Positions 34,758 to 44,738 of a DNA stretch of 64,000 nt are shown piece by piece; within the stretch, counting starts at the first letter, position 1; the number at the start of each line of letters is the position of its first letter. Made by a program: the position numbers and the translations under genes. Under the pieces are notes generated by a model. The model worked only from the letters and a program-made list of their open reading frames with translations. It searched no databases and had not been told where the DNA came from. The DNA lies in assembly GCF_004762095.1 (NCBI RefSeq), contig NZ_SIJH01000012.1, positions 1-64,000 on the forward strand. The letters run 5' to 3'. This DNA is from Tabrizicola caldifontis (GTDB taxonomy: Bacteria; Pseudomonadota; Alphaproteobacteria; Rhodobacterales; Rhodobacteraceae).

Positions 34758-35023
34758 CACTTTTCCGGCCCCTTCGGCACAGGCGCAGGGCGGCCCAGCG
34801 CGCGGCGCATGAAATGCAGCAGCGGATTGCGGAACATCGGCAGGAAAGCCAGAAGCCCCAGCGCCAGCCACGGCCAGCCATGGGTGCGGGCAATCCATGC
34901 CAGAAGCACCGGTGCCGCCAGAAGAAGCGCCAGACCGGGAACCGTCTGCCGCCGCATCGGCAGCATGGCGGTCAGGGCCGCAGCAATGACCCAGAGGGCG
35001 CCGAGGATCAGCGGCGCACTCAT
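34757..35023 (-). CDS. DUF2484 membrane protein (first copy)
   Basis: 88-residue protein beginning MSAPLILGALWVIAAALTAMLP, with two to three membrane helices and a conserved FRNPLLHFMRRALG motif before a polar C-terminus. It belongs to DUF2484 and is coupled to the next copy by a 1-base-shifted ATGA overlap. A strong G-rich ribosome site lies upstream. It is the first gene after murC, 79 bases away; a possible promoter lies in that gap. Confidence 0.75.
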   Translation of the reverse strand: MSAPLILGALWVIAAALTAMLPMRRQTVPGLALLLAAPVLLAWIARTHGWPWLALGLLAFLPMFRNPLLHFMRRALGRPAPVPKGPEK

Positions 35024-35047
35024 GCGCCTTGCCCCCCGGTCATCAAG

Positions 35048-35076
35048 AGGTATGATTCCTTCAAAGGAACTTGCAA
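35048..35076 (-). promoter_or_regulatory. Possible promoter with a palindrome in its spacer
   Basis: On the minus strand TTGCAA (35076-35071) and ATACCT (35053-35048) are 17 bases apart, about 25 bases before the first DUF2484 gene. The spacer contains a perfect palindrome, TTCCTT-CA-AAGGAA (35056-35069), a plausible operator. The local A/T content is above that of the flanking genes. Confidence 0.35.
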
Positions 35077-35102
35077 GATCTTCAGAAAAGTCCTGCGCCC
35101 CG

Positions 35103-36512
35103 TCATGCGGCCTGTTCCAGCAGTCTGGCGGGCAGCGCATTGGCCCAGGCACTGATCGTGCCCGCGCCCAGGCAGACCACCATGTCACCCGGCCGCGCCT
35201 GTTCCTTGACCAGCCGCGCAAGGTCGGCCTCGTCCAGCAGCGCGCGGGCGTGGCGGTGGCCGTGAGCGATGAGGCCCGCCACCAGATCATCGCGGGAGGC
35301 ACCCGGGATCAGATCCTCGCCCGCGGCATAGACCTCGGCGATAGCCACCACGTCGGCCTCGTTGAAGCAGGTGCAGAAGTCCTCGAACAGGTTCGACAGG
35401 CGGGTATAACGGTGCGGCTGATGGATCGCGATGATCCGCCCCTTGGTCGCCTGCCGCGCGGCCTTCAGCACGGCGGCGATCTCGACCGGATGGTGGCCGT
35501 AGTCGTCGATGATGGTGACGCCGTTCACCTCGCCGACCCTGGTGAAGCGGCGGTTGACGCCCGCAAAGCCCGCCAGAGCCTCGCGGATCTCGTCCTTCTT
35601 CATCCCCAGATGCCGCGCGACTGCCACCGCCGCCAGCGCATTGCTGACGTTGTGGTCGCCCGGCATCGGCAGGGTGCAGCCCTCGATCATCCCGCCCTCG
35701 GCCTGAAGTGCGATGTCGAAATGCGCCGTGCCGTTTTCATAGCGCAGGTTGACCGCGCGCACATCGGCCTGGGCGTTGAAGCCGAAGGTCACGACCCGAC
35801 GGTCGGTCACACGGCCGACCAGCGCCTGCACCTCGGGGTGATCCGTGCAGCAGACCGCCAGCCCGTAGAACGGGATGTTCGAGACGAAATCCAGGAACCC
35901 CTTGCGCAGATTGTCGAAGGTCCCCCAGTGCTCCATGTGCTCGGGGTCGATGTTGGTCACGATAGCGATGGTTGCGGGCAGGCGGTTGAAGCTGCCGTCG
36001 CTCTCGTCCGCCTCGACGACCATCCACTCCCCTGCCCCGGCCCGCGCGTTCGAGCCATAGGCATGGATCACCCCGCCGTTGATGACCGTCGGATCGAACC
36101 CGCCCCGGTCCAGAAGCGTCGCCACCATCGTCGTCGTCGTCGTCTTGCCATGCGTCCCGGCGATGGCGATGTTCGACTTCAACCGCATCAGTTCCGCCAG
36201 CATCTCGGCCCGGCGCACCACCGGCAGCTTGCGGCGGCGGGCTTCCTCCAGTTCGGGGTTGCCCTTCTTGATCGCCGACGAGATCACCACCACCGCCACA
36301 TCGTCGCCGATGTTCTCGGCCCGCTGGCCCTCGAAGAAGGTCGCGCCCAGCGTCACCAGCCGGTCGGTGATCTTCGAGGCCTTCGCATCCGACCCCTGCA
36401 CCCGGTAGCCCAGCGTCATCAGAACCTCGGCGATGCCCGACATGCCGATGCCGCCGATGCCGACGAAATGGATGGGGCCAAGCTCCAGCGGCAGTTTGGT
36501 CGCTGCATTCAT
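35103..36512 (-). CDS. murC: UDP-N-acetylmuramate--L-alanine ligase
   Basis: 469-residue Mur ligase that adds L-Ala to UDP-MurNAc with ATP. Seen: the N-terminal [16 protein letters not shown], the P-loop [13 protein letters not shown] near residue 114, [10 protein letters not shown] and the C-terminal [10 protein letters not shown]. It overlaps the murG stop by 4 bases (ATGA), showing tight coupling. No terminator was seen before the DUF2484 genes. Confidence 0.97.
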   Translation of the reverse strand: MNAATKLPLELGPIHFVGIGGIGMSGIAEVLMTLGYRVQGSDAKASKITDRLVTLGATFFEGQRAENIGDDVAVVVISSAIKKGNPELEEARRRKLPVVRRAEMLAELMRLKSNIAIAGTHGKTTTTTMVATLLDRGGFDPTVINGGVIHAYGSNARAGAGEWMVVEADESDGSFNRLPATIAIVTNIDPEHMEHWGTFDNLRKGFLDFVSNIPFYGLAVCCTDHPEVQALVGRVTDRRVVTFGFNAQADVRAVNLRYENGTAHFDIALQAEGGMIEGCTLPMPGDHNVSNALAAVAVARHLGMKKDEIREALAGFAGVNRRFTRVGEVNGVTIIDDYGHHPVEIAAVLKAARQATKGRIIAIHQPHRYTRLSNLFEDFCTCFNEADVVAIAEVYAAGEDLIPGASRDDLVAGLIAHGHRHARALLDEADLARLVKEQARPGDMVVCLGAGTISAWANALPARLLEQAA

Positions 36513-37603
36513 CGGGTCTCTCCGCCTAAGTCTTCGACCAGCGCCACCAGCCTGGCCGTGGCATCTGGCCGGGCCACGGCCAGCGCGGCCTGCGCCATGC
36601 TTTCGGCGCGGGCCGGGTCTTCCAGGATCGCGGCGATGTGGCCCGCAAGCGTGCTGGCGTCAAGTGCCTTTTCCGCTATCATCACGGCGGCGCTGGCCTC
36701 GACCAGCCCCTTGGCATTGGCTGTCTGGTGGTCGCCGGTGGCAGCTGCAAAGGGGATCAGGATCGCCGGACGCCCGATCACCGAGATGTCGGCCACCGAC
36801 GATGCACCCGAACGGCTGATGACCAGCTGCGCCTCGGACAGCCGGCGGGCGATGTCTGGAAAGAAGGGCGCGATCTCGGCGCGCACGCCGGCGGCTTCGT
36901 AGCCTTGGGCCGCACGGGCGGCATCCTCGTCGCGGGCCTGATGGGCGATACGCAGGTTCGCACGCAGGGGTTCGGGCAGCGCCGCCACGGCGGCGGGCAC
37001 CACATCGGACAGGATGCGCGCACCCTGGCTGCCGCCGATCACCAAGAGCGACATGGGATAGTCGCCCGGTGGGATATAGGGCGCAGCAGCCCGTTCAAGC
37101 ACGGCCTGGCGCACCGGGTTGCCGGTGGGCTCGCCCGTCACGCCCGCCGGCAGTGCGGTGGGCCAGGTGCCGCAGGCGACCTTCTGAACGCGGCGGGCAA
37201 AGATCTGGTTCACACGCCCCAGCACACCGTTCTGTTCGTGGATCATGCGGGGCCGGCGCAGCAGCCAGGCTGCCGACAACGCGGGGATCGAGGGGTAGCC
37301 GCCAAAGCCCACCACGACCGAGGGCCGGTCTCGCAGCTGAGACCATAGCGCACCCAGGATACCGCCGGCGATGCGGAAGGGCACCAGCAGTTTCGCCGCT
37401 GCTCCGCCACGGGCGAAGGTTGCAGAGGCCACGCGTTCGATCCTGACATCCTTGGGAAAACCGCCGGCGTAACGCGCGCCGCGGTCGTCGGTGGACAGTT
37501 TCACCCGCCAGCCGCGCGCCAGCATCGCCTCTGCCAGGGCCTGGGCAGGGAACATGTGCCCGCCCGTTCCGCCTGCGGCGATCAGAAGAAGCGGGGCGCT
37601 CAT
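36509..37603 (-). CDS. murG: Peptidoglycan glycosyltransferase MurG
   Basis: 364-residue peripheral membrane enzyme that transfers GlcNAc to lipid I, making lipid II. Seen: the G-loop [33 protein letters not shown] and the donor-binding [11 protein letters not shown] with [10 protein letters not shown]. The ATG at 37603 ([12 protein letters not shown]) was chosen over one 21 bases upstream because it fits the family N-terminus. It lies between ftsW and murC. Confidence 0.96.
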   Translation of the reverse strand: MSAPLLLIAAGGTGGHMFPAQALAEAMLARGWRVKLSTDDRGARYAGGFPKDVRIERVASATFARGGAAAKLLVPFRIAGGILGALWSQLRDRPSVVVGFGGYPSIPALSAAWLLRRPRMIHEQNGVLGRVNQIFARRVQKVACGTWPTALPAGVTGEPTGNPVRQAVLERAAAPYIPPGDYPMSLLVIGGSQGARILSDVVPAAVAALPEPLRANLRIAHQARDEDAARAAQGYEAAGVRAEIAPFFPDIARRLSEAQLVISRSGASSVADISVIGRPAILIPFAAATGDHQTANAKGLVEASAAVMIAEKALDASTLAGHIAAILEDPARAESMAQAALAVARPDATARLVALVEDLGGETR

Positions 37604-37647
37604 CTCGGCGCCTCGTGCAGACAAGTGCCGAAGCCCCCACAGCCCAT

Positions 37648-37671
37648 CCCTCCCCCAGGGAGAGGGGAGGG
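37648..37671. repeat. Palindromic CCCTCCCC/GGGGAGGG element between ftsW and murG
   Basis: CCCTCCCC and GGGGAGGG form an 8-bp stem with an 8-base loop in the 154-base gap between murG and ftsW. It resembles the purine/pyrimidine-biased palindromes scattered between genes in this family. It may be a REP-like element or an RNA-stability hairpin. Only one copy is seen in this window. Confidence 0.4.
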
Positions 37672-37757
37672 AGGCGCACCGTTCCTTCCCCGTTTGCCCG
37701 GTGCCGCAACCAGGGATGCGGGCGCAGGGAACCGGTTGCTTGATGCCCTGGACCGCA

Positions 37758-38921
37758 TCAGCGCCCCCGCCGGAACACGTCTTCGATCTGGCCGCGCGGG
37801 CGCTGGCGGGTCAGCGCCAAAAGCATGCCCATGGTGATGCCGGCCGCGATGACAGAGGATCCGCCGTAGCTGACAAAGGGCAAGGTCATACCCTTTGCAG
37901 GCAGCAGACGCACCGCGACGCCCATGTTGATCATGGCCTGGACACCGAAGATGCAGGCCAGCCCCGCCCCTGCCAGCCTGGCGAAGGGGTCGCGCTCATG
38001 CCGCATCCGCAGCAGCGAGCGCACAACGATCACCCCGTAGAGCGCCAGAATGAACAGGACGAGGATAAGCCCGTATTCCTCGGCCGCCACCGCGATGATG
38101 AAGTCTGTATGGGCATCGGGCAGCGACCACTTCACCTGACCGCCGCCGACACCGACGCCGAAGAAACCGCCTTCCTGGATTGCGTTCGCGGCATAGCCGA
38201 GCTGGGTGCGCGGATCGACCTCTGGCGAAAGGAAGCCGTCGATCCGGCGCGCAAAATGTTCCGAGGATTCATAGAAGACCAGCCCAGCCAGGCCGACGAT
38301 GCCGCCCACCACGGCAATCAGCGTCATCGGCGCGCCGCCGACGAAATAGACCACGCCCCAGGAAAAGAGGATCAACGCCGACTGGCCGAAGTCAGGCTGC
38401 ATGGCGAGGAAGGCCACGACGACCAGGGTCAACGCCAATGAGATCGATCTGCCCGGCGGACCGTTCAGATCTTGCGCCGCAGCGATCAGCCAGGCGGTGA
38501 CGATGACGAAACCGGGCTTCAGGAACTCGGACGGCTGCACGCTGGCGAAGCCGAACGAGAACCAGCGCACGGCGCCCTTGCCGAAATCGGTGCCGAACAG
38601 CGGCAGCAGCATCAGCGCGACCAGCGAGACGGCGAACCCCAGCACTCCCAGACGCCGGACCATCGCGGGCGACATCATCGAGATGGCGATCATCACCACC
38701 AGCGCGATCCCGCCGAAGAAGGCCTGGCGCTGGACATAGTAGAACGGTTCCAACCCGTTGCGGGTGGCCAGCGGGACCGAGGCGGCAAGGGCCAGAAGCA
38801 AGCCGATTCCGAACAGGACGAAGACCGAAGTCAGCGTCCATATGTCGATCGTCCGCCACCAGCGCGGAAGGACCGGTTCGGTCACCCGCACGGGATTGGA
38901 GCCATAGACCATCTCAGTCAT
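37758..38921 (-). CDS. ftsW: Septal peptidoglycan polymerase FtsW
   Basis: 387-residue SEDS-family membrane glycosyltransferase that polymerises lipid II at the septum with FtsI. About ten hydrophobic segments are visible. Conserved parts: [44 protein letters not shown] and [13 protein letters not shown]. Usually murD lies just upstream, but here a 211-base gap leads to an amidohydrolase gene, so this is the upstream edge of the local dcw block. Confidence 0.95.
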   Translation of the reverse strand: MTEMVYGSNPVRVTEPVLPRWWRTIDIWTLTSVFVLFGIGLLLALAASVPLATRNGLEPFYYVQRQAFFGGIALVVMIAISMMSPAMVRRLGVLGFAVSLVALMLLPLFGTDFGKGAVRWFSFGFASVQPSEFLKPGFVIVTAWLIAAAQDLNGPPGRSISLALTLVVVAFLAMQPDFGQSALILFSWGVVYFVGGAPMTLIAVVGGIVGLAGLVFYESSEHFARRIDGFLSPEVDPRTQLGYAANAIQEGGFFGVGVGGGQVKWSLPDAHTDFIIAVAAEEYGLILVLFILALYGVIVVRSLLRMRHERDPFARLAGAGLACIFGVQAMINMGVAVRLLPAKGMTLPFVSYGGSSVIAAGITMGMLLALTRQRPRGQIEDVFRRGR

Positions 38922-39132
38922 GGGAACCCGCCTGTCACGTCTGCTCTGCCTGAAGCCCGGATGTAGCCCCCGGGTCTTTCTGTCAGAGTAGCGAAGAACG
39001 CCCGCCCTGACCAGCCGGAAAGATCGGCAGCGCGTGACCTGGCGGCGCGCTCGTCGATGGCTTCGTCATTCTTGGCGGCTGTCACCCGAACAAGGGGGCG
39101 CAGCCGCCAAGGGGGGCAAGCGAGGCACCGTC

Positions 39133-39981
39133 CTAGACACCATAGACGCGCCGGGCCGTGCCCTGTGCGATGGCGTATTGCTCGGCCTCGCTGAGACCGG
39201 ACAGCAGTTCCCGCGTCATGTCGATCCAGCCGGGCAGGCCGGCGCCCAGGTTCACCACCGGCCAGTCCCCGCCCCAGAGCATGCGGTCGGGGCCGAAGGC
39301 TTCCAGCAGGTAATCGACATAGGGACGGATCAGCGCGACCGAAGCCGTGCCGGGCGCGCAGTAGGTCGTGATGCCCGACAGCTTGACCACCACGTTCGGA
39401 AAGGCAGCGAAGGCGTCGATGCCGGCCTTCCAGACCTCCCAGTCGCCGGCGGCCACGTCCGGCACCCCGCAATGGTCCAGTGTATAGGGCTGGTCGGGGC
39501 AAGCCTTCAGCAGCGGCACCCCGATCGGGATCAGTTGCCGCGACAGGAAGTTCAGGTCGAAATTGTAGCCGGCTCGACCGATCTTGCGCAGGTTTCTTCG
39601 GAAGGTCTCGGCAAGCGACACATCGTCAGGAACCACATGCAGGATACGCCGGAAACCTACAACGCCCAGGCCCTGCGCCTCTTCCAGCCAGGCGTCGAAA
39701 CCATCATCCCATTCCGGGCGGATCGAGGCGATCTGGCCCAGCATGGGCACGCCACCGACACTGGTGCCGATCATGTCGGCCACCATGCGCGCCTCGGCCT
39801 GGTAGTCGGCGTCATCGACACCCGTTTCCATGAAGATCGTGGCCCCCACGCCCTTGCCGGCGACCAGTCCTGCATAGTCCTCGCGCGTGAAGTCTCCCGC
39901 AAGGATCGGGAATTCCCCGGTCCAGGCATAGCCGATGCGGTCGCGCAGGATTAGGTGCTGGTGCGTGTCGATCAGGTCCAT
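39133..39981 (-). CDS. Amidohydrolase family protein (COG3618, lactonase-like)
   Basis: 282-residue TIM-barrel hydrolase. Seen: the metal-binding HQH start (MDLIDTHQHLILRD), the conserved FRRILH strand, YTLDHCGVPD and the C-terminal MLWGGDWPVVNL with the catalytic Asp. This is the Amidohydro_2 family, whose characterised members hydrolyse sugar lactones such as fuconolactone; the substrate here is unknown. It starts 12 bases after the P-loop kinase gene, so a two-gene sugar or nucleoside module is possible. Confidence 0.8.
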   Translation of the reverse strand: MDLIDTHQHLILRDRIGYAWTGEFPILAGDFTREDYAGLVAGKGVGATIFMETGVDDADYQAEARMVADMIGTSVGGVPMLGQIASIRPEWDDGFDAWLEEAQGLGVVGFRRILHVVPDDVSLAETFRRNLRKIGRAGYNFDLNFLSRQLIPIGVPLLKACPDQPYTLDHCGVPDVAAGDWEVWKAGIDAFAAFPNVVVKLSGITTYCAPGTASVALIRPYVDYLLEAFGPDRMLWGGDWPVVNLGAGLPGWIDMTRELLSGLSEAEQYAIAQGTARRVYGV

Positions 39982-39993
39982 CTTGCCCCTCCT

Positions 39994-40632
39994 TCAGCCG
40001 TTCTCGATCCGCCAGTCGGCCGCGAGCGAGCCCTGGCGCACAAGGCGCGCATTCGGCAGGTCATTCTCTTCCAGTTTGGCGCGGATCTCGGGTTCTGACA
40101 GCCCCAGCCGCTCCCAACGACCGCGCAGACGGGACCGCAGGACGTGTTCGGGCACATCGACCATCACGGTGATGTCGAAGAGGGGGCGCAGGCGGTCCCA
40201 AGGGGACTGGTCCAGCAGCAGCCAGTTCCCTTCCACAACGATCACGGCGACCTCGGCCGGGATCAGCCGGGCGCCTGCACGCGCGATCTCGATGTTGCGA
40301 TCGAACACCGGGACGGCGACGGTCGCCTCGTCACGGGCGCGCAGCCTGGTCAATGTGTGGTAAAGCCCGCCCACGTCAAAGGTGTGCGGCGCCCCCTTGC
40401 GCGGGCGCAGACCGGCGGGCACCAGATAGAGGTCGTCATAGTGATAGCCATCCATCGGCAGCACCATGGCCAGCCCCGGCTGCCGAGCGTTCAGCTTGCC
40501 GGCAAGCTTTTCGGCCAGGGTGGATTTGCCCGATCCGGGCGCCCCGGCCATGGCCAGGATGACCCGCCCGCCGCCTTTCGCCCTTGCCTCGGCCTCATCG
40601 GCCAGCCGCGTCAGATCGGTCGTGTCAGCCAT
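39994..40632 (-). CDS. P-loop nucleoside/sugar kinase-like protein
   Basis: 212-residue protein with Walker A GAPGSGKST near residue 30 and the MDGYHYDD segment typical of the uridine kinase/panC-type (COG1072) group, which in related enzymes holds the substrate. It probably phosphorylates a small hydroxyl substrate (nucleoside, pantothenate or sugar), which I cannot specify. The ATG at 40632 follows a strong GGGGGGAA site. It is first in a pair with the amidohydrolase and divergent from mtnP. Confidence 0.75.
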   Translation of the reverse strand: MADTTDLTRLADEAEARAKGGGRVILAMAGAPGSGKSTLAEKLAGKLNARQPGLAMVLPMDGYHYDDLYLVPAGLRPRKGAPHTFDVGGLYHTLTRLRARDEATVAVPVFDRNIEIARAGARLIPAEVAVIVVEGNWLLLDQSPWDRLRPLFDITVMVDVPEHVLRSRLRGRWERLGLSEPEIRAKLEENDLPNARLVRQGSLAADWRIENG

Positions 40633-40812
40633 GTTCCCCCCGTCGCTGTGGATGCGAGAATGACCCGGACTGCCAATCCCTTGCAAGCCCGCAGGCATGA
40701 CCGCAAGCCTGACGCTGGCACAGGGCGGGTCTCTCTTGCCCGGCGCCGATGCGGGCTTCCCCCCCTGCCCCGGCCCGTCTATCCTTGCCGCGCAGCGGCA
40801 AGGAGGCCCTTC

Positions 40813-41679
40813 ATGCAGACCATGCTCGGCGTCATCGGCGGATCAGGGGTCTATCAGATCGACGGGCTGGAGGGGGCAAGCTGGGTCAGGGTTAAATCTC
40901 CCTGGGGCAAGCCCTCGGACGAGGTGCTGGTCGGGCGGCTTGGGGGAATGCCGGTAGCCTTCCTGCCCCGTCACGGACGGGGGCATGTGCATGATCCGGC
41001 AAGCGTCCCCTATCGCGCGAACATCGACGCTCTGAAGCGGCTGGGCTGCACCGACGTATTGGCGGTATCGGCCGTCGGCTCGCTGCGCGAAGACTTCGTC
41101 CCCGGCGATTTCGTCATCGTGGACCAGTTCATCGACCGCACCCGCAGCCGACCGACGAGCTTTTTCGGCCCCGGTTGCGTGGCCCATGTCAGCCTAGCCG
41201 ACCCGACCTGCCCGCGGCTGTCGGCGCTGGCGGTCGAGGCTGCGACGGCAGAGGGGCTGACCGTTCATCGCGGCGCAACCTATATCGCGATGGAGGGGCC
41301 GCAGTTTTCCACCCGCGCGGAAAGTCGACTTTATCGCAGCTGGGGCGCGGACGTCATCGGGATGACCGGCCTCAGCGAAGCCCGACTCGCGCGCGAGGCA
41401 GAACTTTGCTATGCCTCGGTCGCAATGGTGACCGACTATGACTGCTGGCACGAAGGGCACGGCGCGGTGGACGTGGCCCAGGTGGTTGCCGTTGTCCAGG
41501 CCAATGCCGCCGCCGCGCGCGGCCTGGTCGCGCGGCTGCCCGGCCTCATGCCACCGGACCGCGCGCCCTGCCCGCATGGTTGTGACCGGGCACTCGACCA
41601 TGCGATCATGACCGCACCGGACCGGCGCGACCCCGATCTTCTTGCGAAACTTGACGTCGTTGCGGGCCGGGTGCTCTAG
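40813..41679 (+). CDS. mtnP: S-methyl-5'-thioadenosine phosphorylase
   Basis: 288-residue enzyme that splits methylthioadenosine, a by-product of polyamine and acyl-homoserine-lactone synthesis, into adenine and methylthioribose 1-phosphate. Seen: GVIGGSGVY at the N-terminus, RHGRGH, SAVGSL, and the substrate segment [15 protein letters not shown] followed by [18 protein letters not shown] precedes the ATG at 40813. It is followed within 9 bases by a DUF2927 gene and then apt, whose product recycles the adenine formed. Confidence 0.93.
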   Translation: MQTMLGVIGGSGVYQIDGLEGASWVRVKSPWGKPSDEVLVGRLGGMPVAFLPRHGRGHVHDPASVPYRANIDALKRLGCTDVLAVSAVGSLREDFVPGDFVIVDQFIDRTRSRPTSFFGPGCVAHVSLADPTCPRLSALAVEAATAEGLTVHRGATYIAMEGPQFSTRAESRLYRSWGADVIGMTGLSEARLAREAELCYASVAMVTDYDCWHEGHGAVDVAQVVAVVQANAAAARGLVARLPGLMPPDRAPCPHGCDRALDHAIMTAPDRRDPDLLAKLDVVAGRVL

Positions 41680-41688
41680 GGTGGCGCC

Positions 41689-42384
41689 ATGCAGAAAGCC
41701 CTTGTCGTCCTTCTGTGCCTAGCCGCACCGCCGGTTCTGGCCGACATGCCGGAGTCGGATGGCATCGCGGTGCAGGGCCTGCTGAGCGATGCCGACTTCT
41801 ATCGTCTGGTGACCTGCGGCGCACCGCCAGGGGGCGCGTGCCGTGCGGCCAGCCTGCGCTGGACCAAGCCCAGCCTGACCCTTGCCATCGCACCTGCCGC
41901 CAACGCGGAACCTCCGGGCTTCCGGGCCAGGCTCGTCGCTGCCGCGCAGAACGCAATCGACGAGGTGAATGCCATCGGCGCCGGGATCCGGATCGACCTC
42001 ATCCCTGCCGGTCCAGCCGACATAACCATTCGTCCGACAGCCCTGACCGAGGGGGCAATCCTCAGCGAGACACCCGGGTTTTCCGGTGCGGGTGTGATGG
42101 GGGTTGGGTACATGACCGTATGGTCGAATGCCGAGAACCGCATCACCGAGGCGGTGATCCTGATCTCCACGTCGATCAGCGACGCAGACCTGACCTCGGT
42201 GATGCTGGAAGAGGTCACCCAGTCGCTGGGGTTCCTGTTCGACATCGAAGGGCCAGCCTACGAGGGGGTCTCGATCCTGTCGCAGACCTCGAACGCCACG
42301 ACGCGGCTGACCGGGCAGGACGCCATGCTGCTGCGCCGGCACTATCCGCCGAACCGACCCGACCCTGCACAGGACCAACCATGA
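41689..42384 (+). CDS. Secreted DUF2927 protein
   Basis: 231-residue protein with a cleavable signal peptide ([21 protein letters not shown]). The central segment [16 protein letters not shown] resembles the zinc-protease helix HExxH but with both histidines missing, as is typical of DUF2927. Two cysteines (CGAPPGGAC) could form a disulfide. It is probably periplasmic with no known activity. It starts 9 bases after mtnP and overlaps apt by 4 bases, so the three are co-translated. Confidence 0.82.
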   Translation: MQKALVVLLCLAAPPVLADMPESDGIAVQGLLSDADFYRLVTCGAPPGGACRAASLRWTKPSLTLAIAPAANAEPPGFRARLVAAAQNAIDEVNAIGAGIRIDLIPAGPADITIRPTALTEGAILSETPGFSGAGVMGVGYMTVWSNAENRITEAVILISTSISDADLTSVMLEEVTQSLGFLFDIEGPAYEGVSILSQTSNATTRLTGQDAMLLRRHYPPNRPDPAQDQP

Positions 42385-42920
42385 CCCCCAGAAAGACCGT
42401 CAAGGACTATATCCGCACCATCGTGGACTTCCCGCACGAGGGCATCCTGTTTCGCGATGTGACCACGCTGTTCGCCGATCCGCGCGGGTTCCGGATGTGC
42501 GTGGACCAGCTGCTTGCACCCTATGCAGGCCAGCGGATCGACAAGGTCGTGGGGCTTGAGGCGCGCGGCTTCATCCTGGGCGGTGCGGTGGCGCATCAGC
42601 TGTCTACCGGTTTCGTGCCCATCCGCAAGAAGGGCAAGCTGCCCGGCCGCACAATCGCACAGGACTACAAGCTGGAATACGGCGAGGCCGTGGTCGAGGT
42701 GCATGACGATGCGATGCTTCCGGGGGAAAAGGTGCTGCTCGTGGATGACCTTCTGGCAACCGGCGGTACGGCGGAAGCGGGAATCAAGCTGATCGAGCGG
42801 CTCGGGGCCGAGGTGGTGGGTTGCGCCTTCGTGGTGGACCTGCCCGACCTGGGCGGCCGGGGCAGGCTGGAGGCGATGGGCATGGATGTCCATACGCTTT
42901 GCGCCTTCGAGGGGCTCTGA
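42381..42920 (+). CDS. apt: Adenine phosphoribosyltransferase
   Basis: 179-residue salvage enzyme that turns adenine and PRPP into AMP. Seen: [42 protein letters not shown] and the PRPP loop [14 protein letters not shown] near residue 120. The ATG at 42381 overlaps the DUF2927 stop. Its place after mtnP fits recovery of adenine released from methylthioadenosine. Confidence 0.95.
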   Translation: MTPRKTVKDYIRTIVDFPHEGILFRDVTTLFADPRGFRMCVDQLLAPYAGQRIDKVVGLEARGFILGGAVAHQLSTGFVPIRKKGKLPGRTIAQDYKLEYGEAVVEVHDDAMLPGEKVLLVDDLLATGGTAEAGIKLIERLGAEVVGCAFVVDLPDLGGRGRLEAMGMDVHTLCAFEGL

Positions 42921-43275
42921 CGGGGCGGTCTTTGTCTTGCCTCTGCTCGGTCGTCCCAAGGGCAGGTGCACACAGCCACCGAAGCGCGGCGATGTGCGTG
43001 CGTGCAGATCGGGCGGCGTTAACCTTGTTGAAAGGGAATCACCCTAGAACCAGCCCTGTCGGGCCTACCCAGCCCGCCAGCGCTGCCACCCGCGGCGCGC
43101 CCCCACACCCCCGAAGCACCCCGTCGCAGGTTTCCTGCGGCGGGGACGTCTGTTCCGGGCAGGCTGCATCGCAAACATGGCACGGCCAACGGCCGTTCGC
43201 GCCGCATGGTTCGACTGTGTCTCCTCGTCATTGCCCCCTGCGCGAAGTGTCCGAAGGGCAATGACAAGCCGCCCC
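42921..43275. other. Intergenic region between apt and a convergent FAD oxidase
   Basis: 355 bases with no convincing gene. A 10-bp inverted repeat, GTCATTGCCC / GGGCAATGAC (43227-43236 and 43256-43265), lies just past the stop of the minus-strand oxidase and may end its transcript. The rest is GC-rich with no clear signals. Confidence 0.5.
43227..43265 (-). terminator. Possible terminator stem-loop of the FAD oxidase gene
   Basis: A perfect 10-bp stem (GTCATTGCCC / GGGCAATGAC) with a 19-base loop starts 11 bases beyond the stop at 43276. The large loop and lack of T-run make it a modest candidate. Confidence 0.4.
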
Positions 43276-44685
43276 CTAACCCAGTACGGCACCCGGGTTC
43301 ATGATGCCACGCGGGTCCAGCGCCGCCTTGATCGCCCGCATCGCCGCCAGTTTCCCGGGGTCGCCGTAACGGGACAGGTCGGCCACCTTCAGCCGCCCCA
43401 CCCCGTGCTCTGCCGCAATCGAGCCGCCCAGTTCATGCACGAGGTCATGCACCCGGGTCTTCACCGTCTCGCGCACACCCACATGGTCGTTGCGGCTGCG
43501 CCCCCGCGCCGGAAAGACGTTCCAGTGCAGGTTTCCGTCCCCCAGATGCCCGAAGCAGTTGATGCGAAAGTCGCCCAGTCCCGCCAGCTCCGCCGGCGCG
43601 CGGGCGATGAAGCCGGGGATCGCCGAAAGCGGCAGCGAGATGTCATGGCTGGATACCGCGCCCACCCGCCGGTTCGCCTCTGGAATAGTCTCGCGCAGAT
43701 GCCAGAGGGCCGCGGCCTGCGCGTCTGAAGTGGCGATCACCCCGTCCGCGACCAGCCCCCGATCGGCGGCGGCGGCGTAAAGGCCTGCCATGACGACCTC
43801 GGGCTCGATCCCTGCAGCCAGGCCCAGTTCAAGCAGCACCATCCAGTCGGGCAGCGGATCAAGAGGCGCACGCAGCTCAAGCCCGGTCTCCTCCATGAAA
43901 TCGAAACCGGTGCGGTGGATCAGCTCGAACGCCGAAACCATGCCCGCAAGGCGGTCCTGCGCCAGGCAAAGAAGATCAAGTGCGGTCTGCGGAGAGGGCA
44001 CCGCCAGCAGCGCCACGACAGTCGCCGCGGGAACCGGGAACAGCCGCAGGCTGGCGGCAGTGATCACGCCCAGTGTTCCCTCGGAACCGATCAGCAGGTG
44101 GCGCAGGTCATAGCCGGCATTGTCCTTGCGCAGCCGGGTCAGCCCGTCGAATACCGTGCCATCCGGCAAGACCGCCTCCAGCCCAAGGCAAAGGTCGCGC
44201 GTGTTGCCGTAACGCAGGACATGCACGCCGCCGGCATTCGCCGCCAGATTGCCGCCGATCCTGGCTGACCCCTGGCTGGCCAGGGTCAGCGGAAAGAAGC
44301 GCCCCACCCGTGCGGCCTCGGCCTGCACATCGGCCAGGATCATTCCTGCCTCGACCACCAGCGCGTTTTCCAGCGGATAGGCGCCACGCAGGCGCGCCAT
44401 CCGTTCAAGCGACAGAATCAGCGGGGCCGGACCATCGGTCATCAATTGCCCGCCCACCAGCCCCGTGCCCCCGCCCCAGGGCACCACGCCCACCCGCGCA
44501 TCATGGCAGGCGGCAAGGATCGCCGCGACCTCGGCCGTCGCCTCGGGCCGCGCCACGGCGCCCGCAACGCCGTGCCAGCGTCCCCGCGGCTCCTCAAGAT
44601 GCCGGGGCTCGGGCGCGGTCAGGCGGCCTTCCGGCAAAAGGCCCCGCAGGCGGGCCAGAAAGGACTCGTCGCAAGGGTTCAGCAT
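43276..44685 (-). CDS. FAD-binding oxidase, D-2-hydroxyglutarate / D-lactate dehydrogenase type
   Basis: 469-residue VAO-fold flavoprotein. Seen: VVPWGGGTGLVGGQL, ASQGSARIGGNLAANAGGVH, AGYDLRHLLIGSEGTLGVIT, and the cap-domain FGHLGDGNLHWNVFP and AAEHGVGRLK. The GGGTGLVGGQ loop and the IGGNLAANAGG segment fit the D-2-hydroxyglutarate/D-lactate dehydrogenase branch more than the enzyme at 22358-23728. Electron acceptor and substrate are inferred. It follows the metallo-beta-lactamase-fold gene by 53 bases on the same strand. Confidence 0.87.
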   Translation of the reverse strand: MLNPCDESFLARLRGLLPEGRLTAPEPRHLEEPRGRWHGVAGAVARPEATAEVAAILAACHDARVGVVPWGGGTGLVGGQLMTDGPAPLILSLERMARLRGAYPLENALVVEAGMILADVQAEAARVGRFFPLTLASQGSARIGGNLAANAGGVHVLRYGNTRDLCLGLEAVLPDGTVFDGLTRLRKDNAGYDLRHLLIGSEGTLGVITAASLRLFPVPAATVVALLAVPSPQTALDLLCLAQDRLAGMVSAFELIHRTGFDFMEETGLELRAPLDPLPDWMVLLELGLAAGIEPEVVMAGLYAAAADRGLVADGVIATSDAQAAALWHLRETIPEANRRVGAVSSHDISLPLSAIPGFIARAPAELAGLGDFRINCFGHLGDGNLHWNVFPARGRSRNDHVGVRETVKTRVHDLVHELGGSIAAEHGVGRLKVADLSRYGDPGKLAAMRAIKAALDPRGIMNPGAVLG

Positions 44686-44738
44686 CGCGGCACCTCTTGC
44701 GCCCTACCTAGCGCCGGTCGGTGACGGGCGCCAGACGC

